Below, piece by piece: positions 46,742 to 54,732 of a stretch of 64,000 nt of DNA. The notes under the pieces were generated by a model, which searched no databases, was not told where the DNA came from, and saw only the letters and a list, made by a program, of their open reading frames with translations. Position 1 is the first letter of the stretch. Each line of letters starts with the position of its first letter. Source of the stretch: Candidatus Woesearchaeota archaeon (GTDB lineage Archaea; Nanobdellota; Nanobdellia; Woesearchaeales; JABGUJ01); contig JABGUJ010000003.1 of the NCBI GenBank assembly GCA_018646625.1, forward strand, positions 1 through 64,000, given 5' to 3'. The translations under genes and the position numbers were made by a program.

Positions 46742-48307
46742 ATGTCTAAAACCGTCCACATCCCATTAAAAACAAACAATCAATCGATAAACATAGCTCT
46801 CGACACAATACAAATAGGCAAACAAGCATTAATATTTGTTAACACAAAACGTTCTGCAGAAAAATTATCAGAAGACATTTCTAAAAAAATAAAACATATC
46901 TCTCTTCCAACACTATCGGCTTCAATATTAAAAGCAGTTTCCTCGCCAACAAAACAATGTAGAAGATTATCTAAGATCGTGGAGAAAGGCGTTGCATTTC
47001 ATCACGCAGGTTTAGTTTCAAAACAAAGAGAGTTAATTGAAGATAAATTTAGAGAGGGTGTAATAAAAGTTATTTGCTGCACACCAACATTAGCATTTGG
47101 TCTTGATATGCCTGCATTCCGTGCAGTTATCAGAGATCTAAAAAGATTCTCTGTTGGGACATCATGGGGAATGACGGACATTCCAGTATTAGAATACATG
47201 CAAATGGCAGGCCGAGCAGGACGTCCAGGTAAAGAAGATTACGGAGAAGCAATCTGCATTGCACAAACAGAATCAGATAAAGACTTTATTGAACAGAAAT
47301 ATATTGAAGGAGAACCTGAATGTATTTATTCAAAACTCGCAGTTGAACCAGTGTTAAGAACATACTTATTATCATTAATCGCATCACACTTCGTAAGAAC
47401 TTATGATGACATCATAACATTCTTTTCAAAAACATTTTGGGCATACCAATTTGAAGACATGAACCGACTAGAAAGCATCATAAATAAAATGCTAAAACTT
47501 CTTGTTGACTTTGAATTCATAGAAATGTCAGAAACAACTGACGATTTTGTATCAGCACAAGAAATGGCAGAACGAAAAGTCAAAGCTACAAAGCTAGGAG
47601 AAAGAGTTGCACAATTATACATAGATCCACTAACTGCAAACAAATTGATTGAAGATATGAAAGCATCAGCGGAACAAGATCTAACCGCATTCTCTGTACT
47701 ACACATGGTTTGTTCAACATTAGAGTTAAGACCTTACTTAAGAATAAAGGCAAAAGAAGTAGACAAGATCGAAGAACGTTATGCAGAATTCGCAGACGAA
47801 ATACTCGCAGATGAACCTGAAATGTTTGAAGATCACTACTCCGACTTCATGGACTCCATTAAAACATCATTATTCATGTACGACTGGATCGAAGAAAAAG
47901 GTGAAGAATATTTGTTAGAAACCTTCGACATCCGTCCAGGAGAAATTAAAGCAAAATTAGACAGAGCAGACTGGTTACTCTACGCATGTGTAGAGTTATC
48001 CAAAATAATTGGATTAACAAAAGTGAACAAAGACATTACCAAAACAAGAATGCGGTTAAAGTCAGGAGTAAAAGAAGAACTACTCTCATTACTAAGACTA
48101 AAAGGCGTTGGTAGAATCAGAGCAAGAAAAATGTTCAACAACGGAATAAAAGATTTGAAAGACGCCAAAACATGCGATCTCACTAAACTCGCACAATTAA
48201 TCGGACGAGCAATTTCTTATAAGATAAAAGAACAACTAGGTCAAAAAGTAACACCAATAAAAGAAAACAAAAGAAAAGGACAAATTAATCTTAATGACTT
48301 TAGATAA
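46742..48307 (+). CDS. Hel308/Ski2-like DNA helicase, C-terminal part only (split gene)
   Basis: 521 residues matching Hel308 from the second RecA domain onward: IGKQALIFVNTKRSAEKL (motif IV region), AFHHAGLVSKQRELIED, CTPTLAFGLDMPAFRAVI (motif V) and QMAGRAGRPG (motif VI). The winged-helix and ratchet helical domains follow, then a helix-hairpin-helix (LKGVGRIRARKMFNNGIKDL). The first RecA domain with Walker A and DExH is absent, so this polypeptide alone cannot be a complete ATPase. A TATA-like element precedes a clean ATG start, suggesting a functional split subunit whose partner lies elsewhere, as for other split genes in Nanoarchaeum. Hel308 acts on stalled replication forks. Confidence 0.85.
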   Translation: MSKTVHIPLKTNNQSINIALDTIQIGKQALIFVNTKRSAEKLSEDISKKIKHISLPTLSASILKAVSSPTKQCRRLSKIVEKGVAFHHAGLVSKQRELIEDKFREGVIKVICCTPTLAFGLDMPAFRAVIRDLKRFSVGTSWGMTDIPVLEYMQMAGRAGRPGKEDYGEAICIAQTESDKDFIEQKYIEGEPECIYSKLAVEPVLRTYLLSLIASHFVRTYDDIITFFSKTFWAYQFEDMNRLESIINKMLKLLVDFEFIEMSETTDDFVSAQEMAERKVKATKLGERVAQLYIDPLTANKLIEDMKASAEQDLTAFSVLHMVCSTLELRPYLRIKAKEVDKIEERYAEFADEILADEPEMFEDHYSDFMDSIKTSLFMYDWIEEKGEEYLLETFDIRPGEIKAKLDRADWLLYACVELSKIIGLTKVNKDITKTRMRLKSGVKEELLSLLRLKGVGRIRARKMFNNGIKDLKDAKTCDLTKLAQLIGRAISYKIKEQLGQKVTPIKENKRKGQINLNDFR

Positions 48308-49597
48308 CTAAACAGCAGGTCTAAGAGCTTTCAACAACTCATCAGGACCAACTAGTTTCTCAACCCCATGATAATAACTTTTGTATAAAGCAGATGCCAA
48401 CAATATATGAGTTGCAGGCAAATAAGTGATAGGCACAGATATATTATTAGGATTTTGCACAACAGTATCCAAACACACAAACTCATCAATCTCAGTACGA
48501 GTATTAAATTTACCGATATTCTCACAAAGAGGATGTGTTGTCCAGGATTCTATTCTCACATTATCTACGTGATCAGGCGCATGTTCTCTAACAATATCTT
48601 TGATGTACTTAGCAATATCATCAACAGTTCCGCCGCTACTAACCATATCATCTGGAAGAATATAAAGAATCTTCTTACCTGATTTGGCCATCTCAATAAT
48701 ATGTCTTTCCTGAATTGGACTAAATGATTTGAAACCCTGAATCTCGACTTCACCATCACGAATTCTTCGTTTCAAGATATAAGCCATATCTTTTTTCTTG
48801 GCTCTACAGTTACCAACAAACGTTTCAACTCTACGCTCAGCCCCAGCATCGGGACAGACCATAATAACTTCATCATACTTACCTTTAATATCATTATACC
48901 TATTAACAAAAGGTTGCATTTGATGCGTTACTTTATGAGCAACATCCTCTTCCTCTCTACCGAATCCCAACTTTGCCCAAATAATATTTTTTGCAGAATC
49001 AAAAGGATCAAGAGAATGAACATCAAGACCAAAAGACCTTGCAAGCTCCTCTCCTTTCATTGAATGAGGATCCAACCACATCAAATCATCAATAGATTCA
49101 TTATGATAGTCTTCAATAATCATCCTTAAAGCATCCAATTCGATGTGACCTTGAGCGGCATACTTCTCCACACTATGAGATCTCAAGTAAGGACCATAAG
49201 GTAACGCCAAAGTCCTACGATGAATCGGAAGACCGGGAACTTGTTTAAGCCACCTGAAAAAACCTCTCACCTCCATATGCAAAGAATCAATCTGAGATAA
49301 TTCTTCAGTTGGCTGAAAAGAATATTGAACAAAAGCAACATGATTATTTGCAAACTGATTCCAAAGAAGATCAAGACCCGATCTTATCTCTCGTTCACCA
49401 CCACCACCGAAAGCACCAACTTTAAGCGGATCTCTACGAGTTTTTTCTTTTCCCATACCTTGGCCATGAGTCGAAACAATTCCAACCAATTCAGGATCTA
49501 GTCTGAAATCATGCATTAAAGAATTCCTAACTCTATCAACTAGAGAATGACTCTCACCTGAGCCTGGAACTAGAACCAATTTTGGCAAATTAACCAT
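48308..49597 (-). CDS. Divergent ribose-phosphate pyrophosphokinase (PRPP synthetase)-like protein
   Basis: 429 residues, longer than the usual 290-320. The N-terminal Prs-like fold includes VAFVQYSFQPTEELSQIDS, corresponding to the QS/SFxxPVNDxLME region, and RTLALPYGPYLRSHS at the RQDR-type position. The C-terminal domain has VIMVCPDAGAERRVETF and the PRPP loop LPDDMVSSGGTVDD. These residues suit PRPP synthesis from ribose 5-phosphate and ATP, or a related phosphoribosyltransferase-type reaction. Several insertions suggest it is not the standard enzyme. It is convergent with the helicase gene, with stops adjacent. Confidence 0.7.
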   Translation of the reverse strand: MVNLPKLVLVPGSGESHSLVDRVRNSLMHDFRLDPELVGIVSTHGQGMGKEKTRRDPLKVGAFGGGGEREIRSGLDLLWNQFANNHVAFVQYSFQPTEELSQIDSLHMEVRGFFRWLKQVPGLPIHRRTLALPYGPYLRSHSVEKYAAQGHIELDALRMIIEDYHNESIDDLMWLDPHSMKGEELARSFGLDVHSLDPFDSAKNIIWAKLGFGREEEDVAHKVTHQMQPFVNRYNDIKGKYDEVIMVCPDAGAERRVETFVGNCRAKKKDMAYILKRRIRDGEVEIQGFKSFSPIQERHIIEMAKSGKKILYILPDDMVSSGGTVDDIAKYIKDIVREHAPDHVDNVRIESWTTHPLCENIGKFNTRTEIDEFVCLDTVVQNPNNISVPITYLPATHILLASALYKSYYHGVEKLVGPDELLKALRPAV

Positions 49598-49654
49598 TAA
49601 AAAACCCCCTGAAAAGCGATATAACTACTAAGATTCCTGACACAAATATATAGT

Positions 49655-50038
49655 TTACGCAAATCGATAGTTGTCCCTACTACTTGACGACTTTTTTCGG
49701 ATCCATCTAACAATAAGATTAACCACTGCAGAAACTTCACGTTCGTTTAGATGTTTATATTTAGGAATCCTATGCCAACGCTGCAAACAAGTTCTACAAC
49801 ATGTTGCAGTTGCATGCTGTGCAACAAAAACAGGATGCCCCCTATAAGGAGTTATCTTTTCATTATTTGTTGGCACAATTAATTTACTTCTAACTATTTT
49901 CTCAGCATGCTCTTTAATCTTATACTCCCCCAAATCATAAAACATTTTTTTATCTAGTGCAGATAATTGAAACTTTCGTCTAAACTTACTACTATTCAAC
50001 TTCACTAAAGGATCATATCGCATCAATTGTGTCCACAT
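49655..50038 (-). CDS. DUF4186-family protein
   Basis: About 127 residues. The C-terminal half contains the block GHPVFVAQHATATCCRTCL followed by WHRIPKYKHL, which I recognise as the conserved core of DUF4186. The His/Cys-rich block suggests metal binding. The function is not known. The ORF is open 12 codons upstream, but the ATG at 50038 is correctly spaced from a TATA-like CTATATAAAC (about 50064-50075). It is divergent from the YdeI-like gene. Confidence 0.75.
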   Translation of the reverse strand: MWTQLMRYDPLVKLNSSKFRRKFQLSALDKKMFYDLGEYKIKEHAEKIVRSKLIVPTNNEKITPYRGHPVFVAQHATATCCRTCLQRWHRIPKYKHLNEREVSAVVNLIVRWIRKKSSSSRDNYRFA

Positions 50039-50152
50039 GAAAAAAGAGAGAAAAACAGGGTTTATATAGCTCACACGAGGAAAAGTCCAGTGACCAGTGA
50101 AGAAAGCAAGCTTATGGAATAGTATATATAGGTAATAATATCTTAATAAAAT

Positions 50153-50716
50153 ATGGAATTAGGAAAAACACTATACGTAACTAATAGAAAACAATGGCGT
50201 TCATGGCTCGCTAAAAATCATAAAAAAGAAAAAGAAATTTGGCTTGTTTATTATAGAAAATCTTCTGGCGAAAAAAGGATTCCTTACAATGATGCAGTTG
50301 AAGAAGCACTTTGTTATGGTTGGATAGACAGCACAATAAAACGTATAGATGAAAAAAGTTTTGCTCAGAGATTCACTCCAAGAAGATCAAATAGTGTGCT
50401 TTCCCCAACCAACAAAGAACGCATCCATAGACTTATTGAAAAAAAGAAAATGACCACTAAAGGTCTCAATGCTGTTAAACATGCGTTTGATGCTTCATCA
50501 AAAAATTCAAAATGTATAATTAAAGATGATATTCTCAGATTATTAAAGGAAGAAAAAACAACTTGGGAGAATTTCCAAAAATTCCCTGAATCATACAAAC
50601 GTATTCGCATAGGATGGATAGAAGGAGCCAGAACTCGCCCTGATCTGTTTAAGAAGAGACTAGAATATTTTCTTAAGATGACTGCAAAGAATAAAAAATA
50701 TGGTATGGTGCAGTAA
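50153..50716 (+). CDS. YdeI/OmpD-associated family protein
   Basis: 187 residues. The N-terminal block (YVTNRKQWRSWLAKNHKKEK, EIWLVYYRK, YNDAVEEALCYGWIDSTIK, FAQRFTPRR) is the signature of the YdeI/OmdA-like family, which in bacteria is linked to protection against antimicrobial peptides or is uncharacterised. The C-terminal helices (FPESYKRIRIGWIEGARTRP) also fit. It was probably acquired from bacteria (inference). A TATA-like element at about 50122-50131 precedes a leaderless ATG. Confidence 0.8.
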   Translation: MELGKTLYVTNRKQWRSWLAKNHKKEKEIWLVYYRKSSGEKRIPYNDAVEEALCYGWIDSTIKRIDEKSFAQRFTPRRSNSVLSPTNKERIHRLIEKKKMTTKGLNAVKHAFDASSKNSKCIIKDDILRLLKEEKTTWENFQKFPESYKRIRIGWIEGARTRPDLFKKRLEYFLKMTAKNKKYGMVQ

Positions 50717-50805
50717 TAATTTACAATATCAATACAAATACTTGGTTCTATTTGAAAATATTTATAAACAAAAAACACACATCACAAGCTATAGGTGATT
50801 AATTA

Positions 50806-51360
50806 GTGAAAATAAAGAAGAAAGGAATTGCATTGTTGCTAGTATTGATGATATTTTCAATTGCATTCATATTTGGCTCAGGCATGACGCATAACGAAGT
50901 CACAGCCAAAGTAAGCCAATTAGTAGTCAAAGATACATCTTCTACAGTCATTGATAGCATACTTCTAATACTTTTGGCAGGGTTAGCAATTGTATTAATG
51001 TCAATATTAGGTAATCTAGTACGAAGCCATCACCTAGGGTTACACTTCCACCAACCTCGACCAACAATAATTGAAACTCCTGAACAAATTATTGAAGAAG
51101 ATGAAGCACTAAAAGAGAAAATAGATACATTAGTTAACGAAGTCGATGCAATGGATAAGATTTCAGCAGGAATAAAACAAACTAAAACTCTAGAACAACA
51201 TAAAGAACTTATTCAAGAACATACTGAAGAAAAACAAGATTTAGTAAGTAAACATGTTGATGCAATACACGCTTTTGCTAAGAACTTAATACTAAAACAA
51301 ACAATTACGCAAGAGAATTCTTCAGAAGACCAGCCTTCTCCGTCTCAGTCAGATTTCTAA
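50806..51360 (+). CDS. Small membrane protein with coiled-coil domain, GTG start
   Basis: 184 residues starting with GTG. Helix 1 (GIALLLVLMIFSIAFIFGSG) is a signal or anchor and helix 2 (VIDSILLILLAGLAIVLMSI) is transmembrane. A hydrophilic coiled-coil-rich region follows (EALKEKIDTLVNEVDAMDKI ... HKELIQEHTEEKQDLVSKHV). No family recognised. A TATA-like ATTTATAAAC lies about 45 nt upstream. The last 56 nt overlap the convergent pseudouridine synthase gene. Confidence 0.6.
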   Translation: MKIKKKGIALLLVLMIFSIAFIFGSGMTHNEVTAKVSQLVVKDTSSTVIDSILLILLAGLAIVLMSILGNLVRSHHLGLHFHQPRPTIIETPEQIIEEDEALKEKIDTLVNEVDAMDKISAGIKQTKTLEQHKELIQEHTEEKQDLVSKHVDAIHAFAKNLILKQTITQENSSEDQPSPSQSDF

Positions 51361-52015
51361 ACTTACCTCTTCTAAGTTTACCAATACCAACTCTACCAAT
51401 TCTAACTCTTTCCAGTTCTACAACTCTATAACCTAAAGATTCCATCATTCTTTTGATAATTCGATTCTTACCTTCATGAAGTGTAACCTCTAACAAAGTC
51501 TGACTGAACTTACTAACCTTAGCAGGTCTAGTTCTATAGCCATCATCCAACATAAAACCATTTTTGATCTTATTGATAACTTGAGGATTAAGATTTCTAT
51601 CAACTCTAACCTTGTATGTTTTATCCACACCATATCTAGGATGTATAACTTGATTAGCAAAATCGCCATCATTAGTAAGAATAATTAGTCCTTCAGTATT
51701 CATATCTAATCTGCCAACAGGTATTAACTTCTCCCTGATCCTTATCAAATCAAATACTGTTTTTCTACCCCTAGGATCATCACAAGTAACCAAAAAGCCA
51801 GCAGGTTTGTTCAAAAGAATATACTTTTTTTCAGTCACAGGCTCAAGTTTTTTATTAAACACTCGAATATCATCTTTTTCTAAATCGGCTTTATCTCCTA
51901 AAGTAATCACTCGGCCATTTACCTTCACTTTACCTTTATATATTAAGTCCTCAGCCTTCCTTCTAGCACATATGCCGGCATTCGCAATTATCTTCTGAAC
52001 TCTCTCTTCAGCCAT
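51305..52015 (-). CDS. RsuA/RluB/RluE-type rRNA pseudouridine synthase
   Basis: 236 residues. The N-terminal S4 RNA-binding domain (RVQKIIANAGICARRKAEDL, then GKVKVNGRV) is followed by the catalytic domain with KYILLNKPAGFLVTC, the motif VGRLDMNTEGLIILTNDGDF (catalytic Asp in GRLD) and EGKNRIIKRMMESLGYRV. It converts specific uridines in rRNA to pseudouridine. The family is typical of bacteria and rare in archaea, so transfer is likely. The ATG at 52015 is preferred over a longer frame because it aligns with the family N-terminus and a TATA-like element. Confidence 0.88.
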   Translation of the reverse strand: MAEERVQKIIANAGICARRKAEDLIYKGKVKVNGRVITLGDKADLEKDDIRVFNKKLEPVTEKKYILLNKPAGFLVTCDDPRGRKTVFDLIRIREKLIPVGRLDMNTEGLIILTNDGDFANQVIHPRYGVDKTYKVRVDRNLNPQVINKIKNGFMLDDGYRTRPAKVSKFSQTLLEVTLHEGKNRIIKRMMESLGYRVVELERVRIGRVGIGKLRRGKFRNLTETEKAGLLKNSLA

Positions 52016-52106
52016 TCTATATAGTTTATATACGCAATATATAAAACTAGCGCACCACAAGATTAAAAAATCAGCGTGCAACAACTGCCCAGAAGGGTGA
52101 TTTTTC

Positions 52107-52814
52107 ATGAAAGAAGCATTATATCTTGAAGACAGTTATTTGAAAGAATTCGAAGCCGAAGTAACATCTGTAACAGATGATAAGTTTGTAGTATTAAATC
52201 AAACAGCATTCTATCCTAAAAGTGGTGGACAGCTAAACGATGAAGGTACCTTGACAAACGAAGCAGGAGAAGAATTCAAAGTAGTCTTTACAGGTAAATT
52301 CTCTGGAAAAATAAGTCACGAAACGGACAAACCAGGATTAAAAGTTGGAGATAAAGTTAAAGGTAAACTTGATTGGGAAAGACGTTACACCATGATGAGA
52401 ATGCATACCGCAGCTCATGTATTATGTTCTATATACTCAAAAGACGCTGGCGCCCTAATAACTGGTAATCAACTAGGCATAGAAAAAACTAGAATAGACT
52501 TTAGCTTAGACAACATGGACAAAGAGAAAATGATTGCATACCTAGGTAAAGCAAATGAGTTAATCAACCTAAACAAACCAATAAAATCATTTTATCTATC
52601 AAGAGAAGATGCACTTAAACTACCAGACATCTCAAAATTAGCAAAAGGTCTACCAGATCTACAAGAATTCAGAATCATAGAAATCGAAGACATTGACACG
52701 CAAGCAGATGGCGGTACTCACGTAAAAAGCACTGAAGAAGTAGGAGAACTCGAATTTCTCAAAGTAGAAAACAAAGGTAAAAATAATAGAAGAGTATACT
52801 TCAAGTTAAAGTGA
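52107..52814 (+). CDS. alaX: Alanyl-tRNA editing protein AlaX
   Basis: 235 residues. The AlaX beta-barrel N-terminus (NQTAFYPKSGGQLNDEG) is followed by the zinc-binding editing site: HTAAH near residue 99 and GGTHVKSTEEVG with a later His in place of the usual CGGTH Cys. It hydrolyses Ser (or Gly) mis-attached to tRNA-Ala. AGGGTGAT serves as SD. It is the first gene of an operon with two very small ORFs and an MnmC-like methyltransferase. The Cys of the C-x-GGTH motif is replaced by Asp/Gly (QADGGTH), so metal ligation may differ. Confidence 0.87.
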   Translation: MKEALYLEDSYLKEFEAEVTSVTDDKFVVLNQTAFYPKSGGQLNDEGTLTNEAGEEFKVVFTGKFSGKISHETDKPGLKVGDKVKGKLDWERRYTMMRMHTAAHVLCSIYSKDAGALITGNQLGIEKTRIDFSLDNMDKEKMIAYLGKANELINLNKPIKSFYLSREDALKLPDISKLAKGLPDLQEFRIIEIEDIDTQADGGTHVKSTEEVGELEFLKVENKGKNNRRVYFKLK

Positions 52815-52933
52815 ATACAAAAGACTTTGAAAAGAGCATGATTATGCAAATTGGCATAATAGCGTTCATAGTAATATTGATAGCGGGCCTTGTGATTGTA
52901 TGGATGGCATACAAACTCAATGCCTTATCATAG
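52811..52933 (+). CDS. 40-residue single-pass membrane peptide
   Basis: A GTG start overlaps the alaX stop (GTGA), the usual sign of translational coupling. The product has a charged N-terminus (NTKDFEKSM) and one hydrophobic helix of about 25 residues (IGIIAFIVILIAGLVIVWMA), ending KLNALS. It is too short to assign a function. The overlap and clean transmembrane design argue for a real gene; homologues would decide. Confidence 0.55.
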   Translation: MNTKDFEKSMIMQIGIIAFIVILIAGLVIVWMAYKLNALS

Positions 52934-52962
52934 GGAAAAATAGAGTAAGGAGGCTTGATTGC

Positions 52963-53118
52963 ATGAGTTATAACAACGGAAACGGATATAAACCACAGAG
53001 AAAATACGCCACAGACACCACAGTAAAAGTAAAAATGGCAGAACAAAACCGAATCTGGAGAGACATAAGACCAAGACAGATTTACGAAGTAATGGGAGCA
53101 TACAAGCGAAGAGGATGA
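52963..53118 (+). CDS. 51-residue basic protein
   Basis: The ATG follows a near-perfect SD (TAAGGAGG at about 52946-52953). The product is Tyr/Arg/Lys-rich (NNGNGYKPQRKYATD, then IWRDIRPRQIYEVMGAYKRR). It might bind nucleic acid (inference from charge only). Its end overlaps the next gene by 4 nt (ATGA), so it is in the same operon. Confidence 0.6.
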   Translation: MSYNNGNGYKPQRKYATDTTVKVKMAEQNRIWRDIRPRQIYEVMGAYKRRG

Positions 53119-53768
53119 AACAAGTAAAGACTGGTGACGATTCAGTCACCTATCACAATCCTAAATACGATGAAACTTATCACTCTACTTCTGGAGCTGT
53201 AGAAGAAGCATGTGAAAAATTCGTAAAACCTTGCAAAATTGAAGAACGTTCTAAAGAAAAAGACTCAATAAAGGTTCTAGACATTTGCTTTGGACTAGGC
53301 TATAACAGCTGCGCAGCAATTGATGCAGCAGAATGCAAGATATTCATTACAGCTTTAGAAAATGATGAAGAAATAATACACCGCATCAAAGAAGTTGATC
53401 CACAATTTGAGAATTACTCATTATTAAAAGAATTAGTACGTACAAAACCTAGAACTCACGCATGGAAATTAAGTACAGATCAAGTAAACATCAAATTAAT
53501 TCTTGGAGATGCAAGAGACGAAATTAAAAAATTAAAAAATAAATTTGATTGCATATTCCTGGACCCATTCTCTCCGAAAAAATGTCCAGAGCTTTGGACA
53601 AAAGAGTTCATGCAAGATATTTACAACGTCACAGCACCTGGCGGAATTCTCGCAACCTACAGTTGTGCAAAATCTGTTAGAGACAATCTAAAAGAAGCAG
53701 GCTTCAAAGTTGAAGATGGACCTTGCATTGGACGAAAATCACCTTCTACTATCGCAACTAAACAATAA
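53115..53768 (+). CDS. MnmC-like SAM-dependent methyltransferase (DUF752 type)
   Basis: 217 residues. SAM-binding motif I is VLDICFGLGYNSCAAIDAA, followed by FITALENDEE, LILGDARDEIKKL and CIFLDPFSPKKCPELWT, the MnmC methyltransferase signature, then GGILATYSCAKSVRDNL. MnmC(m) methylates the wobble uridine side chain in some tRNAs (nm5s2U to mnm5s2U). In archaea the domain is standalone and its exact substrate less certain. The start overlaps the preceding small gene by 4 nt. Confidence 0.82.
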   Translation: MKQVKTGDDSVTYHNPKYDETYHSTSGAVEEACEKFVKPCKIEERSKEKDSIKVLDICFGLGYNSCAAIDAAECKIFITALENDEEIIHRIKEVDPQFENYSLLKELVRTKPRTHAWKLSTDQVNIKLILGDARDEIKKLKNKFDCIFLDPFSPKKCPELWTKEFMQDIYNVTAPGGILATYSCAKSVRDNLKEAGFKVEDGPCIGRKSPSTIATKQ

Positions 53769-53802
53769 GCCTTTTAAATTCTAATAAACCTCGCAACAAT
53801 AT

Positions 53803-53876
53803 GCCCACGTAGTATAGCATGGATAGTATGGCTGGTTGCGGTCCGGTTGACCGGGGTTCAAATCCTCGCGTGGGCG
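53803..53876 (+). tRNA. tRNA-Arg(GCG)
   Basis: A 74-nt cloverleaf. The acceptor stem is GCCCACG with CGTGGGC, the anticodon stem GCTGG/CCGGT has loop TTGCGGT (anticodon GCG), and the T-arm is CGGGGTTCAAATCCTCG, with discriminator G. The D-stem is GTAT/GTAT with G-U pairs. CCA is not encoded and there is no intron. A TATA-like TTTTAAAT lies near 53773. Confidence 0.93.
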
Positions 53877-53906
53877 TTAATCAAACAACGACATGAGAAG
53901 ACTAAA

Positions 53907-54227
53907 ATGTACATACCAAAAAGATACGGACAATCAAGAATAGACAACTGCCCTTTCTGCGGAAAGATAGGGGTAACAAAGAACAGCCAAGGAGTTTCTA
54001 CTTGCAAAGATCACAAAGATAAACTTGTAGAGAACTTAAAATGCGTTTGCGGAGAATATCTAGATTTAGGTGTCGGTAAATGGGGCCCATACTTTCGATG
54101 CATAAACTGCGGTAACATCAACTTCAGAAAAGCAATGGAAATGAATCCTAACGTAAAACAACAAGCACCTGTTAAAGAAAGAAAAGAAATCGTTGTAAGA
54201 TCTGACGAACTTGATTTTATGTACTAA
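53907..54227 (+). CDS. Zinc-ribbon protein
   Basis: About 106 residues from the ATG at 53907. The frame is open upstream, but that part lies in tRNA-Arg. Two zinc-binding units are seen: CPFCGKIG ... CKDH and CVCGEYLDLG ... RCINCGNINF. They resemble topoisomerase or ribosomal zinc ribbons, and the protein probably binds nucleic acid or acts as an adaptor. No catalytic domain is present. Its stop overlaps the convergent gene by 4 nt. Confidence 0.75.
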   Translation: MYIPKRYGQSRIDNCPFCGKIGVTKNSQGVSTCKDHKDKLVENLKCVCGEYLDLGVGKWGPYFRCINCGNINFRKAMEMNPNVKQQAPVKERKEIVVRSDELDFMY

Positions 54228-54646
54228 TCAAAATGATCTTCATAACAAAAATTCTGCGCCACACCTTTGTATGTGCAGCTACCTATATCTAAAATAACAT
54301 TACCATTTAAGAAATGTCTAAACTTAGCAACTAAAGCATTACAATCAGAACATCTTCGAAAACAAGTTCCAATCTCAACATCATATTCTTTATCTGAAAC
54401 CTTAATCACTTTAGAAGGCACTTCAGATTCATTAACAAAATAACCATGAACTTTCTCTACAAAGCCAGGCTGTAAAGAAGAAGACAGCTCAATCCTTAAA
54501 GCACACTTCTTAGGAGATCTATCATTAACAATCTCTTTACGAATCTTAACACATCTTTGCGTTTGCATTCTACGATTATCATTTGACGCCTTCTTAACAA
54601 ACTTATCAGGCATCTTAATACTCCCATCTGGATTAAATTCAAGCAT
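54224..54646 (-). CDS. Small Cys-containing protein of unknown function
   Basis: 140 residues, opening MLEFNPDGSIKMPD. Basic N-terminal half; later GTCFRRCSDCNALVAKFRHF with a CxxxCxxC pattern and two more Cys near the end (IGSCTYKG, NFCYED), suggesting zinc binding. I do not recognise a named family. It is convergent with the zinc-ribbon gene with a 4-nt overlap. Confidence 0.6.
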   Translation of the reverse strand: MLEFNPDGSIKMPDKFVKKASNDNRRMQTQRCVKIRKEIVNDRSPKKCALRIELSSSLQPGFVEKVHGYFVNESEVPSKVIKVSDKEYDVEIGTCFRRCSDCNALVAKFRHFLNGNVILDIGSCTYKGVAQNFCYEDHFD

Positions 54647-54732
54647 AGAACAATAACCTAACTAGACATATATAATATTTACGATCTTAATACATAGATA
54701 ACTTTATAACACAAAAACCATCTATCAAACAT

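Noticed and set aside
50077-50088. GAGGAAAAGTCC, resembling the RNase P RNA core GAGGAAAGTCC
   Set aside because: It has an extra A, lies in an 80-bp divergent promoter region, and the rest of the RNase P fold cannot fit.
53847-53906. Upstream extension of the zinc-ribbon gene
   Set aside because: It reads through the 3' half of tRNA-Arg; the ATG at 53907 gives the natural zinc-ribbon start.
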